Shown: positions 13,781 to 21,373 of the stretch, one piece after another
Layout of the letters: each line of letters opens with the position of its first letter
Position numbering within the stretch: the stretch's first letter is position 1
Source: a virus
IMG/VR virus record: IMGVR_UViG_3300017917_001017
Location: 1-21,373 of that record
DNA: 21,373 bases
Reading direction: 5' to 3' (one strand)
Position numbers and translations under genes: made by a program
The notes under the pieces: model-generated
Told to the model about the DNA's origin: nothing
Seen by the model: only the letters and a program-made list of their open reading frames with translations
Database searches by the model: none

Positions 13781-15046
13781 TTACATTAAATTTGTAACAG
13801 CAACTTTTCTGTAGTAATAGTTTTCACCAGCTACTAAGTTGCCTGTACCATCTAATTGTACGAAAGGATTTGACACCATTCCATAACGTGTTTTAAATCC
13901 AATTTTTGGTTGGAACGTTGATGGGTCAACCGCACGCACTAATTGTAATGGGATGTACGGACAATAGAAGATACCAGCATCAAATGCTGAAGAACCTTTA
14001 TATCCTACTACAAAGTATTGTGTTGCCACAGTATTTGCAGAATATGGATCTACGAACACTTTGTAACGTCCATTTAGAACACCAGCAAAAGTTGTAGATG
14101 CTTCATCCACGTTTAAATTAGTTGAAAGAGCAGGAGCGTAATCTAACACACCAGCCATTGCTAATGCACTCGCAACGTCAGAAGATGTAATAATGAAATT
14201 ACCTTTTCCTCTACGAGTTTGTTGAGCAACCGCATTTGCTTCTCTTTCGATTTGGAATAATAAACCTTTGAACTTCTCAACAGACCAACGTCCATTAGAG
14301 TCTACGTCTAAGTCAAAAGTACCAGCAGCTGCAGTTCCAGTTTGAGCACCAGCTTTCGCAGATGAATAAACAGTTCTTACAACTTCTCTATTGATTTCAG
14401 CTAAGATCTCAGTAGAAAGAATATTTGATAATTCTCCCTCTGCATCTAAACCATGCACAGATTTAAGATCTTGTGCTAATTCAACAGTGTACTCAGCTTT
14501 TAGAGCACGTGACTTAGCTGTTACTGAAGTTTTCTCGATAGAAAACGCCATTTGATTGAACGTTGAACCATCGCCTAATGTTTCAGCAGCAGTTGTCGAC
14601 ATACCAGTTCCTGTAGTATATGCACCAGAAAGTGGATTTGAACCAGCATGAGTGCCTGTACCAGAGAAATCAGTGTCAGCTTCGTTGAACAATGCTTCTG
14701 GAGTTGTTGATTGAGATGTATAACGACTCTTCATAGCAAATATTAAGCCAGTTGGTTGAGTCATTGGTTGCACACCGCAAATGTCATAAGCGATCATTTG
14801 TGGAGCAGCACGACGTACTAATGAAATTAATACTGGGTCGAATTTAGCAACACCACCAGTATCTGGCAATGCACCTGCTGCGTTTGCATGCGTTTCAAAA
14901 AGTGCTGCTTTTTCTTCATTAATAGAACGTTCTTGGTTCTCTAATAGAACAGCAGTTACTTCTTTACGATACGCATCTTTAATTGGAGCCACACCCTCGT
15001 GATTAAGGACAGGCGACCATTTTTTTAAAAGATCTTTGCGATCCAT
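13781..15046 (-). CDS. 23: Major capsid protein gp23
   Basis: A 421-residue T4-type major head protein. The diagnostic segment LVRRAAPQMIAYDICGVQPMTQPTG (residues 76 on; shown here only by its core ICGVQPM) matches T4 VRRAIPNLIAFDICGVQPMNSPTG. It is shorter than T4 gp23 (521), as in many marine relatives. In T4 the N-terminal ~65 residues are removed by the gp21 protease; a possible L-x-E site here is LFE at 49-51, which is only a guess. A strong GGAG (15055-15058) precedes ATG 15046, a late-type box lies at 15070-15077, and a strong terminator follows, fitting the most abundant virion protein. Confidence 0.96.
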   Translation of the reverse strand: MDRKDLLKKWSPVLNHEGVAPIKDAYRKEVTAVLLENQERSINEEKAALFETHANAAGALPDTGGVAKFDPVLISLVRRAAPQMIAYDICGVQPMTQPTGLIFAMKSRYTSQSTTPEALFNEADTDFSGTGTHAGSNPLSGAYTTGTGMSTTAAETLGDGSTFNQMAFSIEKTSVTAKSRALKAEYTVELAQDLKSVHGLDAEGELSNILSTEILAEINREVVRTVYSSAKAGAQTGTAAAGTFDLDVDSNGRWSVEKFKGLLFQIEREANAVAQQTRRGKGNFIITSSDVASALAMAGVLDYAPALSTNLNVDEASTTFAGVLNGRYKVFVDPYSANTVATQYFVVGYKGSSAFDAGIFYCPYIPLQLVRAVDPSTFQPKIGFKTRYGMVSNPFVQLDGTGNLVAGENYYYRKVAVTNLM

Positions 15047-15069
15047 AGTTTTTCTCCTAGTTTATTATA

Positions 15070-15077
15070 AATTTATA
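15070..15077 (-). promoter_or_regulatory. Late-type promoter box before gp23
   Basis: TATAAATT on the minus strand, one mismatch from the T4 late consensus TATAAATA. It overlaps the gp22 stop codon and leaves 23 bases to the gp23 ATG, with GGAGAAAAA as ribosome site between. In T4 gp23 also has its own late promoter. Confidence 0.6.
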
Positions 15078-16410
15078 GTCTTTTTGCTCTTCTTAGCATA
15101 TCTGCATAAGCTGCAATCTTTTTATCAGTAACTTTTACTGACTCATCGATTGCGATTGGAGCATCGGTTACTATATTATCAACAATTGTAGATTGTTGAG
15201 TTTGTGATGCATTACTTGCACTAATGCTAAAGTAATTATCACGGATTGTTTGTACTTTCTTAGCAAAAGAGTCAGAATCTTCAAAAGATAGTTCTTCAAC
15301 TAAATTTTTAAGTTTTTCTGCATCAGTAGTAACTAAATCTTTTGTCGCTTTCTCAATAATTGATACTTTGCGCATCTCATTTAGAGCCTTGTTTAGTTCT
15401 ACATTTTTCGCTGTTTCAGCATTAAGTTTCTCATTCGTAGCATTTAGCGAATCTTGTAAATCGCCAAGTACATCAAATTTTTCATTTGGTACTTCGATAT
15501 AATGCTCTTCGAATAAGTTTTTTAATCCGAATACGAAATTTTCTAAGATTTCCGATTTCATACCAGATTCAAGGGCTATCGCATTTTGTTCAATCCACTG
15601 CTCAATCACGTAATTGAGATATCCATCAACTTTTTCAACAAGTCCCTCTTTGATTGCTTCAACATTTTTAGATGTTTCTGCAGTCAATTCGTTTCTAATT
15701 CGTGCAACTTCTGTTTTTACACGATTAATAACAACGTTTTCGAATATTACTTTCGCTTTATTCTTAAACTCTTCTGATAAAGTTTCTCCGTTTAAAAGAG
15801 CAGCAACATCAGCAGAAACGTCTACGTTGAAAGATTCAGCTTTTACTTCAGCAGCTTTTTTCTCTGCTGCAGCTTTTTCTTCTTCTTCACGCTTTTTCTT
15901 TTCTTCTTCTGTCTCTTCTTTCATTTTTACTTCGTCTGCTTCTTTTTCATCTTCGTCTTTTACTTCATCTTCTTTTTTGTTGTTATTCTCTGAACCCATA
16001 GATTCTTTTGTAGGTTCCTTAGAATTTTTTGCTTTTTCTTCTTCTTCTCTTTTTTTCTTTTCTTCTTCAGTTTCTTCTTTAACTGGTGAAGATGCTTTTT
16101 CAGCTTCAGCTTTCGCTTTTGCTTCTTCTTCTTCTCTTTTTTTCTTTTCTTCTTCAGTTTCTTCTTTTTTCATAATAGATTTTGCAATTTCATGTGCTTT
16201 ATTGATAGTCGCTTTTTCTAATGGTGGAGTATCACCTGTAGATTTCATTGCTTGTGACATACCAATTGCATATGGATTTGCAACTGCACTTGCTTCTTTT
16301 ATTTCTGTTGTAGTTTCTGTTGTAGCAGAATTCTCTAGAGTGGATGCAATTTCTTTTGCTTTTCTTGACTCTGCAAGAAGTTCAGCTATTTTACTTTCAA
16401 TTGATGACAT
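15073..16410 (-). CDS. 22: Prohead core scaffold gp22
   Basis: A 445-residue, mostly alpha-helical and highly charged scaffold protein, placed between the protease gp21 and capsid gp23 exactly as in T4. The N-terminal part (1-60) is ordinary. Residues 80-190 are an E/K-rich coiled-coil zone with three near-exact copies of KEETEEEKKKREEEE (82-96, 111-125, 164-178). The C-terminal half (from ~195) carries the gp22-like helices (ADVAALLNGETLSEEFKNKA). It is longer than T4 gp22 (269), largely because of the E/K insertion. gp22 builds the inner core of the prohead and is degraded by gp21. GGAG (16421-16424) and a perfect late box (16451-16458) precede ATG 16410. The opposite strand is open over most of this zone only because GAA/AAG codons have no stops in reverse. 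Confidence 0.88.
   Translation of the reverse strand: MSSIESKIAELLAESRKAKEIASTLENSATTETTTEIKEASAVANPYAIGMSQAMKSTGDTPPLEKATINKAHEIAKSIMKKEETEEEKKKREEEEAKAKAEAEKASSPVKEETEEEKKKREEEEKAKNSKEPTKESMGSENNNKKEDEVKDEDEKEADEVKMKEETEEEKKKREEEEKAAAEKKAAEVKAESFNVDVSADVAALLNGETLSEEFKNKAKVIFENVVINRVKTEVARIRNELTAETSKNVEAIKEGLVEKVDGYLNYVIEQWIEQNAIALESGMKSEILENFVFGLKNLFEEHYIEVPNEKFDVLGDLQDSLNATNEKLNAETAKNVELNKALNEMRKVSIIEKATKDLVTTDAEKLKNLVEELSFEDSDSFAKKVQTIRDNYFSISASNASQTQQSTIVDNIVTDAPIAIDESVKVTDKKIAAYADMLRRAKRL
15877..16167 (-). repeat. Three 45-bp coding repeats in gp22
   Basis: Units at 16123-16167, 16036-16080 and 15877-15921 each encode KEETEEEKKKREEEE. The first two appear identical base for base over 45 bp; the third differs at synonymous positions. 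This points to a recent duplication of the right-hand pair and an older third copy. Confidence 0.88.
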
Positions 16411-16450
16411 TTTGTTTTTTCTCCTATTTAAATCCGAATGTTTTCATTGT

Positions 16451-16458
16451 TATTTATA
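16451..16458 (-). promoter_or_regulatory. T4-type late promoter before gp22
   Basis: A perfect TATAAATA on the minus strand, the gp55-dependent late promoter consensus of T4. It lies in the 49-base gap between gp21 and gp22, 40 bases before the gp22 ATG, leaving a normal leader with a GGAGAAAA ribosome site. Confidence 0.75.
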
Positions 16459-16459
16459 A

Positions 16460-17119
16460 TTATTTTATCTTTTCCAAAAACTTAGCAAATTGAATTGCTT
16501 GTGCTTCTGCGAGTGCTATCTTACTTGTTTTCGCAATTTCTTTGCGAACTTGTTCGATATCTTTCTCGATAAACTTACCATCGACGAACATCCACTCTTT
16601 ACCCTCCATCACACCACGAACAAATGCGTCTGGTGCACTTGGATCAGCAACGATATCGCCTGCAGTTGCAAGCATAAAATCGTCTTGAACAAGTTGTGTT
16701 CCGTCGTTTCTTTGTCTCAATGAACCCATCCCTCTAGATGACACACCGAGATTTGCTCCCTCGTCAATAAGACTTTTTACAATCTTACCATATGGTGTAT
16801 CCATAATTTTTGCCTTGCCGACATAATTGTTGCCTTCAAGACGCAATTCTTTAATCATATGCGATACACGATCTAAATTGATCGTTGGTGAATCAGGATG
16901 TCCCAACTCTCCATACGCACGATTTTTTTCAATATATTCTTTTGTATATCTTTCAACTTCTTTACTCATTACATCCATTGGATATACACGACCATTACGA
17001 TTCTTTATTTCTCCTTGTAGAAAAACTCCTTCAATAAAATAAGATTTTTCTTTTCCTACTTCATTCGGACTTTCTACTAAGTATTTTACAGATTCGTTAT
17101 ATTCTCTTATCAGCTTCAT
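16460..17119 (-). CDS. 21: Prohead core protease gp21
   Basis: A 219-residue serine protease of the T4 gp21 family (herpesvirus assemblin-like fold), which cleaves scaffold and capsid proteins during head maturation. Visible family motifs: an N-terminal YFIEGVFLQGEIKNRNGRVYP, GELGHP (71-75; His74 the likely catalytic histidine) and LGVSSRGMG (124-132; S127 or S128 the nucleophile), followed by AGDIVADPSAPDAFV. Length matches T4 gp21. It begins one base after the stop of the 142-residue gene and ends one base before the late box of gp22, as expected for the head gene order 20-21-22-23. Confidence 0.95.
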   Translation of the reverse strand: MKLIREYNESVKYLVESPNEVGKEKSYFIEGVFLQGEIKNRNGRVYPMDVMSKEVERYTKEYIEKNRAYGELGHPDSPTINLDRVSHMIKELRLEGNNYVGKAKIMDTPYGKIVKSLIDEGANLGVSSRGMGSLRQRNDGTQLVQDDFMLATAGDIVADPSAPDAFVRGVMEGKEWMFVDGKFIEKDIEQVRKEIAKTSKIALAEAQAIQFAKFLEKIK

Positions 17120-17120
17120 A

Positions 17121-17549
17121 TTAACTTCCTACTGCATTAGTATCGTCATAGATACTAAACTGAGCAGTTTCTATTTTACTTGTATATCCACTTGTTTTTC
17201 TTAAAGTTAGATATACATAAATTTCATCATTCATTGTCGCAACAATGTCATAAGTGTTATTGATCGAGTCAACAAATCCTTCTCCTTCAAAAGAGAATTT
17301 TTGTGGTTGATCTCCTGGACCACCAATAATTTTAACACTATTTCTTGCTAACGTAAAATTAGATCCAGTTTGTCCAGTCCAATATACATTTACAATATTT
17401 ACTACTTGAGTTGCTCCAAGTTCTTCGCTACTTAATAAACAATCAGTTTGTAAATCAATTGTTGCAGTTTGAGATGTTCCTGAATTGTTTGCAAGTTTAA
17501 TTACAGTTTCATTTTTAGTATTTTTTAATACTGTTTTTGTAATTGCCAT
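17121..17549 (-). CDS. Probable virion structural protein, unknown
   Basis: A 142-residue protein rich in T, N, S and beta-strand-like segments (MAITKTVLKNTKNETVIKL, VVNIVNVYWTGQ, YVYLTLRKTSGYTSK). It looks like an all-beta capsid-surface or head-associated protein. Its location between portal and protease genes, in the middle of the head cluster and without gaps on either side, supports a virion role. In T4 no equivalent protein is at this spot, but marine T4-like phages often keep small conserved genes here. No enzymatic motifs or signal peptide are visible. Confidence 0.78.
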   Translation of the reverse strand: MAITKTVLKNTKNETVIKLANNSGTSQTATIDLQTDCLLSSEELGATQVVNIVNVYWTGQTGSNFTLARNSVKIIGGPGDQPQKFSFEGEGFVDSINNTYDIVATMNDEIYVYLTLRKTSGYTSKIETAQFSIYDDTNAVGS

Positions 17550-18098
17550 TTAAATTATTCCTCTTACGACACTCATAAAATTTGTTTTATTTTTACTCAT
17601 AAACAATACTGTGTCAGGTTTATCCTTTAAAACTTCAGCAAGCATTTCTTGCGTTTCAGTCGTTAAAGCGATTCTTGTATTATCTTCTAATACATATTCT
17701 AATTTATCATATAAGGTACTATTTTCTTTTTGCTTTAATTCTGTAATCACCGAATCAATAGTATATACTTCAGAGGAAGCTAAATTTTTATAACTTTCTA
17801 GTAGAGTATCAGTAATTTTATTCGTATTATGATATTTCTGTATAATCGCTATTAGTCTTTCGTCTGGTATAATGTTTTTTGTATTAATCGTATTTACAAT
17901 ATTATCAATATATGATCGAGTATAACTTATTGCTTCCTCTGAAGAACTGAAATTTTCATTCAGTTTTTCGTTATCTATACTCACATTAAATTCGTTATCT
18001 ATTACAACTCTTTTTCCATTATGAATAAAAGAAGTATGTATATTTGCTATTTCTTTTATACTTGTTTTAAAAGAATTATAATCCTTTTTCTGATTCAT
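17550..18098 (-). CDS. Conserved head-cluster protein of unknown function
   Basis: A 182-residue protein. The N-terminal third (FIHNGKRVVIDNEFNVSIDNEKL) is strand-like, and the rest is helical and polar (EEAISYTRSYIDNIVN, LYDKLEYVLEDNTRIAL, TQEMLAEVLKDKPDTVLFMSKN, which I read as separate helices). No family is recognised. It starts 23 bases inside the end of the gp67-like gene and abuts the next start, so it is part of a tightly coupled run from gp20 to gp21. A scaffold or head-assembly accessory role is plausible from position only. Confidence 0.76.
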   Translation of the reverse strand: MNQKKDYNSFKTSIKEIANIHTSFIHNGKRVVIDNEFNVSIDNEKLNENFSSSEEAISYTRSYIDNIVNTINTKNIIPDERLIAIIQKYHNTNKITDTLLESYKNLASSEVYTIDSVITELKQKENSTLYDKLEYVLEDNTRIALTTETQEMLAEVLKDKPDTVLFMSKNKTNFMSVVRGII

Positions 18099-18300
18099 TT
18101 TTAATCTCTGGCTCTAGCTTTTGTTCTGTCTTCTGTTCTATTTCTGTTTCTGTTCTAAACATTGTAGCAGCAAGTTCTTGTCTCATACTATCTAATTTAC
18201 TCGACACTTTATCTGCCATCACAGAAGTAAATGCAGAATTTATATTTTCGCTTTTACCACTTTCAATTGAATCAATCAACTCTCTAATTTTGTTTGTCAT
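18076..18300 (-). CDS. 67: gp67-like prohead core protein
   Basis: A 74-residue helical protein placed directly after the portal gene, where T4 has gene 67. The N-terminal IRELIDSIESGKSENINSAF and ADKVSSKLDSMRQELAATMF resemble the short core-protein pattern of T4-like phages (a short helix, acidic spacer, then a helix with a KI/KL..R motif). The C-terminal tail is charged and rich in E, K and Q (residues 52-74), as expected for an internal scaffold component cleaved by gp21. It overlaps the end of gp20 by 17 bases and the start of the next gene by 23. Identity rests on position and composition more than on sequence. Confidence 0.58.
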   Translation of the reverse strand: MTNKIRELIDSIESGKSENINSAFTSVMADKVSSKLDSMRQELAATMFRTETEIEQKTEQKLEPEIKNESEKGL

Positions 18301-19846
18301 TTATTATTTCATCCTCTGGTTCACTTGTTGCTTTTTCTAATTCTTGTGCATCTTTATCAGTTTCAGCTGTTTGTGCAGTTTGTAACTGATTAATTTTATC
18401 TTGTTCGTTACCAATTTCTTTATCATTCTTTTGTATATCGTCTTCAGTTTGACGTAATACATTTTTACGAACCCAATTAATCGAATAATATTTACCAATA
18501 TATTGTTCAATCGAATTTAACATATTAATTCGTTGAGATAATATTTCGTTTTCTTTTAATTCAGTAAAGAAATTATCTTTTAAATAATCAAAACGAATAT
18601 CTTGAGCGAATTGATCCCACTCAGCATCTTTCATTATTCCTTTTAAAATTAATTGCACTCGCAATAAATTGTAGAATAACGAACTAAATTTACGTCTTAA
18701 ACGATCAACAAATTTTTGAAAGTTTAATTCATCTCTTGTAATCTCACTTGAACGACCTAAATTAAATCCTGTGTCGCTTACTAATCTTGATATTGGCACG
18801 TTTAATGCTTGATACAATTTTCTTTGGAAATATTGTATATCAGCAATCTCACCTAAATTTTGACCACCTTGTAATGTAGTGATTTCAGTTCCTTTGCCAC
18901 CCTCTCTTCTCGGCATCCAAAAGTCTTCCATCATACTTAAATGTTTACGATCGTCTCGTACTTCACCAGTAGTCGCATCATAAACAACTTTATTTCTAAA
19001 TTTGTTCATAATGTCATTTACATATTGTTCTGCTTTTATTTTAGGCAGATTTCCAACATCAATGTAAAAAATTCTTCTTTCGGGTGCACGTGATAATCGA
19101 TATATCACGATTGCATCCTCTACCATTTTTAACTGATTCGTTGGTTTAATCGCTTTATGTAAATGCGATAAAGTCATCCCAGTATTCAGATCAGTTAAAC
19201 CTGATGGACAGAATACTACTGAATCTAAACTAAGTTTAATTCCAGTAGCAAGACTGTCTGTAATTCCTTTGTCATTATAAATGTAATATTCTTCAATTTC
19301 TTTAACGACGTCTATACCACGATCGTTTTTTTCTTTTTTATAATTCTTTATTTTTCTTATCTTACGAGGATCTATAAATCTTAATTCTACAATTCCTTTT
19401 TTCGTATCTGCTGGGTCGATGATTATATGATAGTATAATCTTCCATCAACATACCACGTACGAAATATATCGTGTCCTCTTGCATCAAATTGCAATAATT
19501 TATATACATTATCAAATTCATCACGAATCGCATCTTTAATTGTATCTGATGCTTTTAATTCATCTAATACTATATCTAGTGATGGGCGATCATCATCTGA
19601 GATAATTGATTCGTTAATAATATTTTCAATTGCATTATCTGCATCTGGATAATGAGATATCTCACGATATCTTTTAATTAAATCATTTTCGCCTTTTATA
19701 CTCGCATCTAGATCAAGTGTAACTCCATAATAAGCAGAAGCATCAGCAACTACTGTACTTCCATCTACATTTGAAGGAGTAACAACCGAAGGAATTTCTT
19801 TCTTCGGCTGTTTTCTCTTAATCTCAAAACCAAATAATTCTGCCAT
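18284..19846 (-). CDS. 20: Portal protein gp20
   Basis: A 520-residue T4-type portal protein, the dodecameric ring through which DNA enters the head and to which the tail attaches. The segment RYREISHYPDADNAIENIINE (here reduced to its core YPDADNAIENI) is the well-conserved gp20 signature. Further gp20-like stretches are LRFIDPRKIRKIK, YRLSRAPERRIFYIDVGNLP and GFNLGRSSEITRDELNFQKF. Length matches T4 gp20 (524). The C-terminal 60 residues are polar and acidic. The gene follows gp19 by 41 bases holding a TCTAAATTTAGA palindrome, and its end overlaps the gp67-like gene. Confidence 0.96.
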   Translation of the reverse strand: MAELFGFEIKRKQPKKEIPSVVTPSNVDGSTVVADASAYYGVTLDLDASIKGENDLIKRYREISHYPDADNAIENIINESIISDDDRPSLDIVLDELKASDTIKDAIRDEFDNVYKLLQFDARGHDIFRTWYVDGRLYYHIIIDPADTKKGIVELRFIDPRKIRKIKNYKKEKNDRGIDVVKEIEEYYIYNDKGITDSLATGIKLSLDSVVFCPSGLTDLNTGMTLSHLHKAIKPTNQLKMVEDAIVIYRLSRAPERRIFYIDVGNLPKIKAEQYVNDIMNKFRNKVVYDATTGEVRDDRKHLSMMEDFWMPRREGGKGTEITTLQGGQNLGEIADIQYFQRKLYQALNVPISRLVSDTGFNLGRSSEITRDELNFQKFVDRLRRKFSSLFYNLLRVQLILKGIMKDAEWDQFAQDIRFDYLKDNFFTELKENEILSQRINMLNSIEQYIGKYYSINWVRKNVLRQTEDDIQKNDKEIGNEQDKINQLQTAQTAETDKDAQELEKATSEPEDEIINDKQN

Positions 19847-19887
19847 AATCTATATTTCTAACTCTCTAAATTTAGAAAGTTTGTTAA

Positions 19888-20481
19888 TTATATTTTAATT
19901 GGGAACGATCCAACTGGTGTATCAATTGAAACATTAACTCCAATACCATCACGTGTAGCTGTATCACTATCAAAGTAATTAAATTGAAACTCTACATCAA
20001 ATGTTTCGATTGCATTTGTTGTATCGTAATCTAATGTAACTGCACCAATAGAGATTGGATATGCATCTACAAATCTGTAAGATTTTACGATTGCACCAGA
20101 ACGATCTAATTGACGAACATTTAGATCAGTTTGATAATCTCTTGGATTTACTCGTCCATTTGTTGTTTGATAATTTTGTATTCCATTTGACCAACGTTCC
20201 ATCGCATTTCTTATATTGAAATTAGTGTCGTTGTAAATAGATACTGTCCATGTAGTAAATGTTCTTTCTCCTGCAAAATTAACTGCACGACCTCTATATT
20301 GAACAGGGATGTTCTCAATAGTGCTCGCTGGTAATTGTGCTGCTTTGCAAAGGAATTGTCCTTGTGCACTTGCAACTAAACCTGCAATCACGTAGCTAGG
20401 AAAAGTTAATTCTACACGAAACTGATTCGGACGTGCTCCACCTCCGAACATTTGCGCTTTAAAATCTGCTATATCAGCCAT
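19888..20481 (-). CDS. 19: Tail tube protein gp19
   Basis: A 197-residue tail tube monomer of the T4 gp19 family, which stacks into the inner tube of the contractile tail. Matches to T4: GGGARPNQFRVELTFPS (T4 FARPNLFQVEISY), LCKAAQLPASTIENIPVQYR (T4 QCKATALPAGIVEKIPVGFM), FAGERTFTTWTVSIYND (T4 VAGDRTFDDWTVTVMND) and IGAVTLDYDTTNAIETFDVE (T4 VGELQLDWDSNNEIQTFEVT). A strong ribosome site AAAGGAGAAAA precedes ATG 20481. It lies between sheath gp18 and portal gp20, the canonical order. Confidence 0.96.
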   Translation of the reverse strand: MADIADFKAQMFGGGARPNQFRVELTFPSYVIAGLVASAQGQFLCKAAQLPASTIENIPVQYRGRAVNFAGERTFTTWTVSIYNDTNFNIRNAMERWSNGIQNYQTTNGRVNPRDYQTDLNVRQLDRSGAIVKSYRFVDAYPISIGAVTLDYDTTNAIETFDVEFQFNYFDSDTATRDGIGVNVSIDTPVGSFPIKI

Positions 20482-20503
20482 TGTGTTTTTCTCCTTTAAT
20501 TAT

Positions 20504-21373
20504 TTAGCCACCGATTTCAGTAAAATTAACACTTGATCTTGCTGCAACAAATGTTAAATTAATGAAGTTGATTGAGCGATTAGGTTTAATGAATATACTC
20601 GCAACAAATTCGTTACGATCTATTACATCAGCAGTATTGTTTGTTTCGTCGCACACTACTCTAAAATCAGTTATTCCACGACGACCTTGTATATCTCTTA
20701 AGAAAGGTTCAACCTGATTCTTAAATTGAGCTCTTGTAAATGAATCGTTAAATTCAAATAATTGTGCTTTCGCAGCAATCGCAATCGCTTTTTCAAGAAC
20801 AATAAACAATCTTCTTACGTTAATACGATCGAAAGCACTTGGTGCTGACAACAACGTTTTATCGCCGAATAATTGAGTTCCTTGTCCAGGAAAAGTTACA
20901 ACTGGATTAATTCCTGCTTGATATAATGTGTCGCGTTGTGTTTTATTTGGAGATAATCCAAGTTTAACAACGTTTTTAATTTGACCACGATTTGTTCCAG
21001 CTGGAGAATACCATGGATCTTGTGCATAGTCTGTTCTTGCACATAATCCAGCGATATCACCATTTAATGGAACATAACGATATTTGTCGTTATAACGATC
21101 ATATTGATACTTAGATCCTGTATCTAATACTGCATATGATGTTGATGGTAAAGAATTACGATATGTTTTAATATCTGCCACAGCTGTTGCAGAATCAGAT
21201 GTAATAATTCCACCAGCAGATGTTTCTGGAGAAATTAAAGCAATACAATCTCTTCTTACTTCTGTAACGTTATTAATTACATAAGTTGCAGTTGCTGCTG
21301 TTGCTTTTCCTAATAATACTAAACTAATATCATATAATTCATCATTTGCAAATAAAGAATATGCAGTTTGAAT
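20504..21373 (-). CDS. 18: Tail sheath protein gp18 (5' end beyond window)
   Basis: The C-terminal 289 residues of the contractile sheath protein. The frame stays open from the right edge (…YSLFANDELYDISLV…) to TAA 20504, and the GTG at 21181 is internal, not a start. Recognisable sheath features: RRDCIALISPE near residue 35 of the visible part, GDIAGLCARTDYAQDPWYSPAG, INPVVTFPGQGTQLFGDKTL, and INVRRLFIVLEKAIAIAAKA. The last two are the conserved core of T4-like sheath C-terminal domains. The sheath contracts to drive the tube through the host envelope. It sits just before gp19, as in T4. Confidence 0.94.
   Translation of the reverse strand: MQTAYSLFANDELYDISLVLLGKATAATATYVINNVTEVRRDCIALISPETSAGGIITSDSATAVADIKTYRNSLPSTSYAVLDTGSKYQYDRYNDKYRYVPLNGDIAGLCARTDYAQDPWYSPAGTNRGQIKNVVKLGLSPNKTQRDTLYQAGINPVVTFPGQGTQLFGDKTLLSAPSAFDRINVRRLFIVLEKAIAIAAKAQLFEFNDSFTRAQFKNQVEPFLRDIQGRRGITDFRVVCDETNNTADVIDRNEFVASIFIKPNRSINFINLTFVAARSSVNFTEIGG

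Noticed and set aside
15614-16459. Long open frame on the plus strand, rich in Ser and Phe
   Set aside because: It is the reverse of the GAA/AAG/GAG-rich gp22 coding region, where reverse codons (TTC, CTT, CTC) never make stops. gp22 is clearly the real gene.
21179-21181. GTG at 21181 as the start of a 225-residue gene
   Set aside because: The frame continues upstream with clear sheath sequence (RRDCIALISPE) to the window edge, so this is internal to gp18.
1-21373. tRNA genes, CRISPR arrays, insertion sequences, integrase or attachment sites
   Set aside because: Looked for cloverleaf arms, regularly spaced repeats and transposase or integrase motifs on both strands and found none.

Overview
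The window is a strongly AT-rich, densely packed piece of a T4-like (straight contractile-tail) myovirus genome. Every gene I can support is on the minus strand, so it reads from the right edge to the left. The core set is T4-type: tail sheath gp18, tail tube gp19, portal gp20, protease gp21, scaffold gp22, capsid gp23, UvsY, UvsW, late sigma factor gp55, nuclease gp47/gp46 and clamp gp45. The accessory set is a phage peptide deformylase, a CobS-like AAA+ ATPase and a CobT-like VWA protein, which is the marine repertoire known from T4-like cyanophages and pelagiphages. The very low GC and lack of photosynthesis genes make a Pelagibacter (HTVC008M-like) myophage the best guess, but the host is an inference.

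Layout, right to left in transcription order. (1) Virion block, 21373-13781: gp18 (cut by the edge), gp19, gp20, a gp67-like core protein, two conserved unknowns, gp21, gp22 and gp23. It carries T4-type late promoter boxes before gp22 and gp23 and a strong terminator after gp23. (2) A tail-tube-fold protein and a small secreted protein, 13654-12738. (3) Recombination and late-transcription block, 12695-6837: uvsY, uvsW, an unknown, gp55, gp47 and gp46. (4) Deformylase block, 6835-5817. (5) Small-protein and CobT/CobS block, 5780-1020, ending in a hairpin terminator. It contains two small genes below the usual 60-residue length cut-off: a predicted 57-residue lipoprotein and a 58-residue GTG-start protein. 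(6) A DUF3310 protein overlapping the sliding clamp gp45, which is cut by the left edge.

The most interesting signal is regulatory. Seven promoters share an exact 17-bp spacer and a TATAAT or TACAAT -10 box. Four of them (before the DUF3310 gene, a small membrane protein, gp55 and uvsY) place the -10 only 6-7 bases from the ATG, which predicts leaderless mRNAs; their -35 region approximates the dyad TTGC-nTT-GCAA. The CobS-like and CobT-like genes instead share a duplicated 50-bp promoter with the palindrome AAGTATATACTT at -35. The gp46 promoter mixes features of both groups. Structural genes use a different design: gp55-type late boxes and strong GGAGAAAA ribosome sites. Together this suggests a two-tier programme in which early genes, including gp55, are made from host-type leaderless promoters and then switch on the late virion genes.
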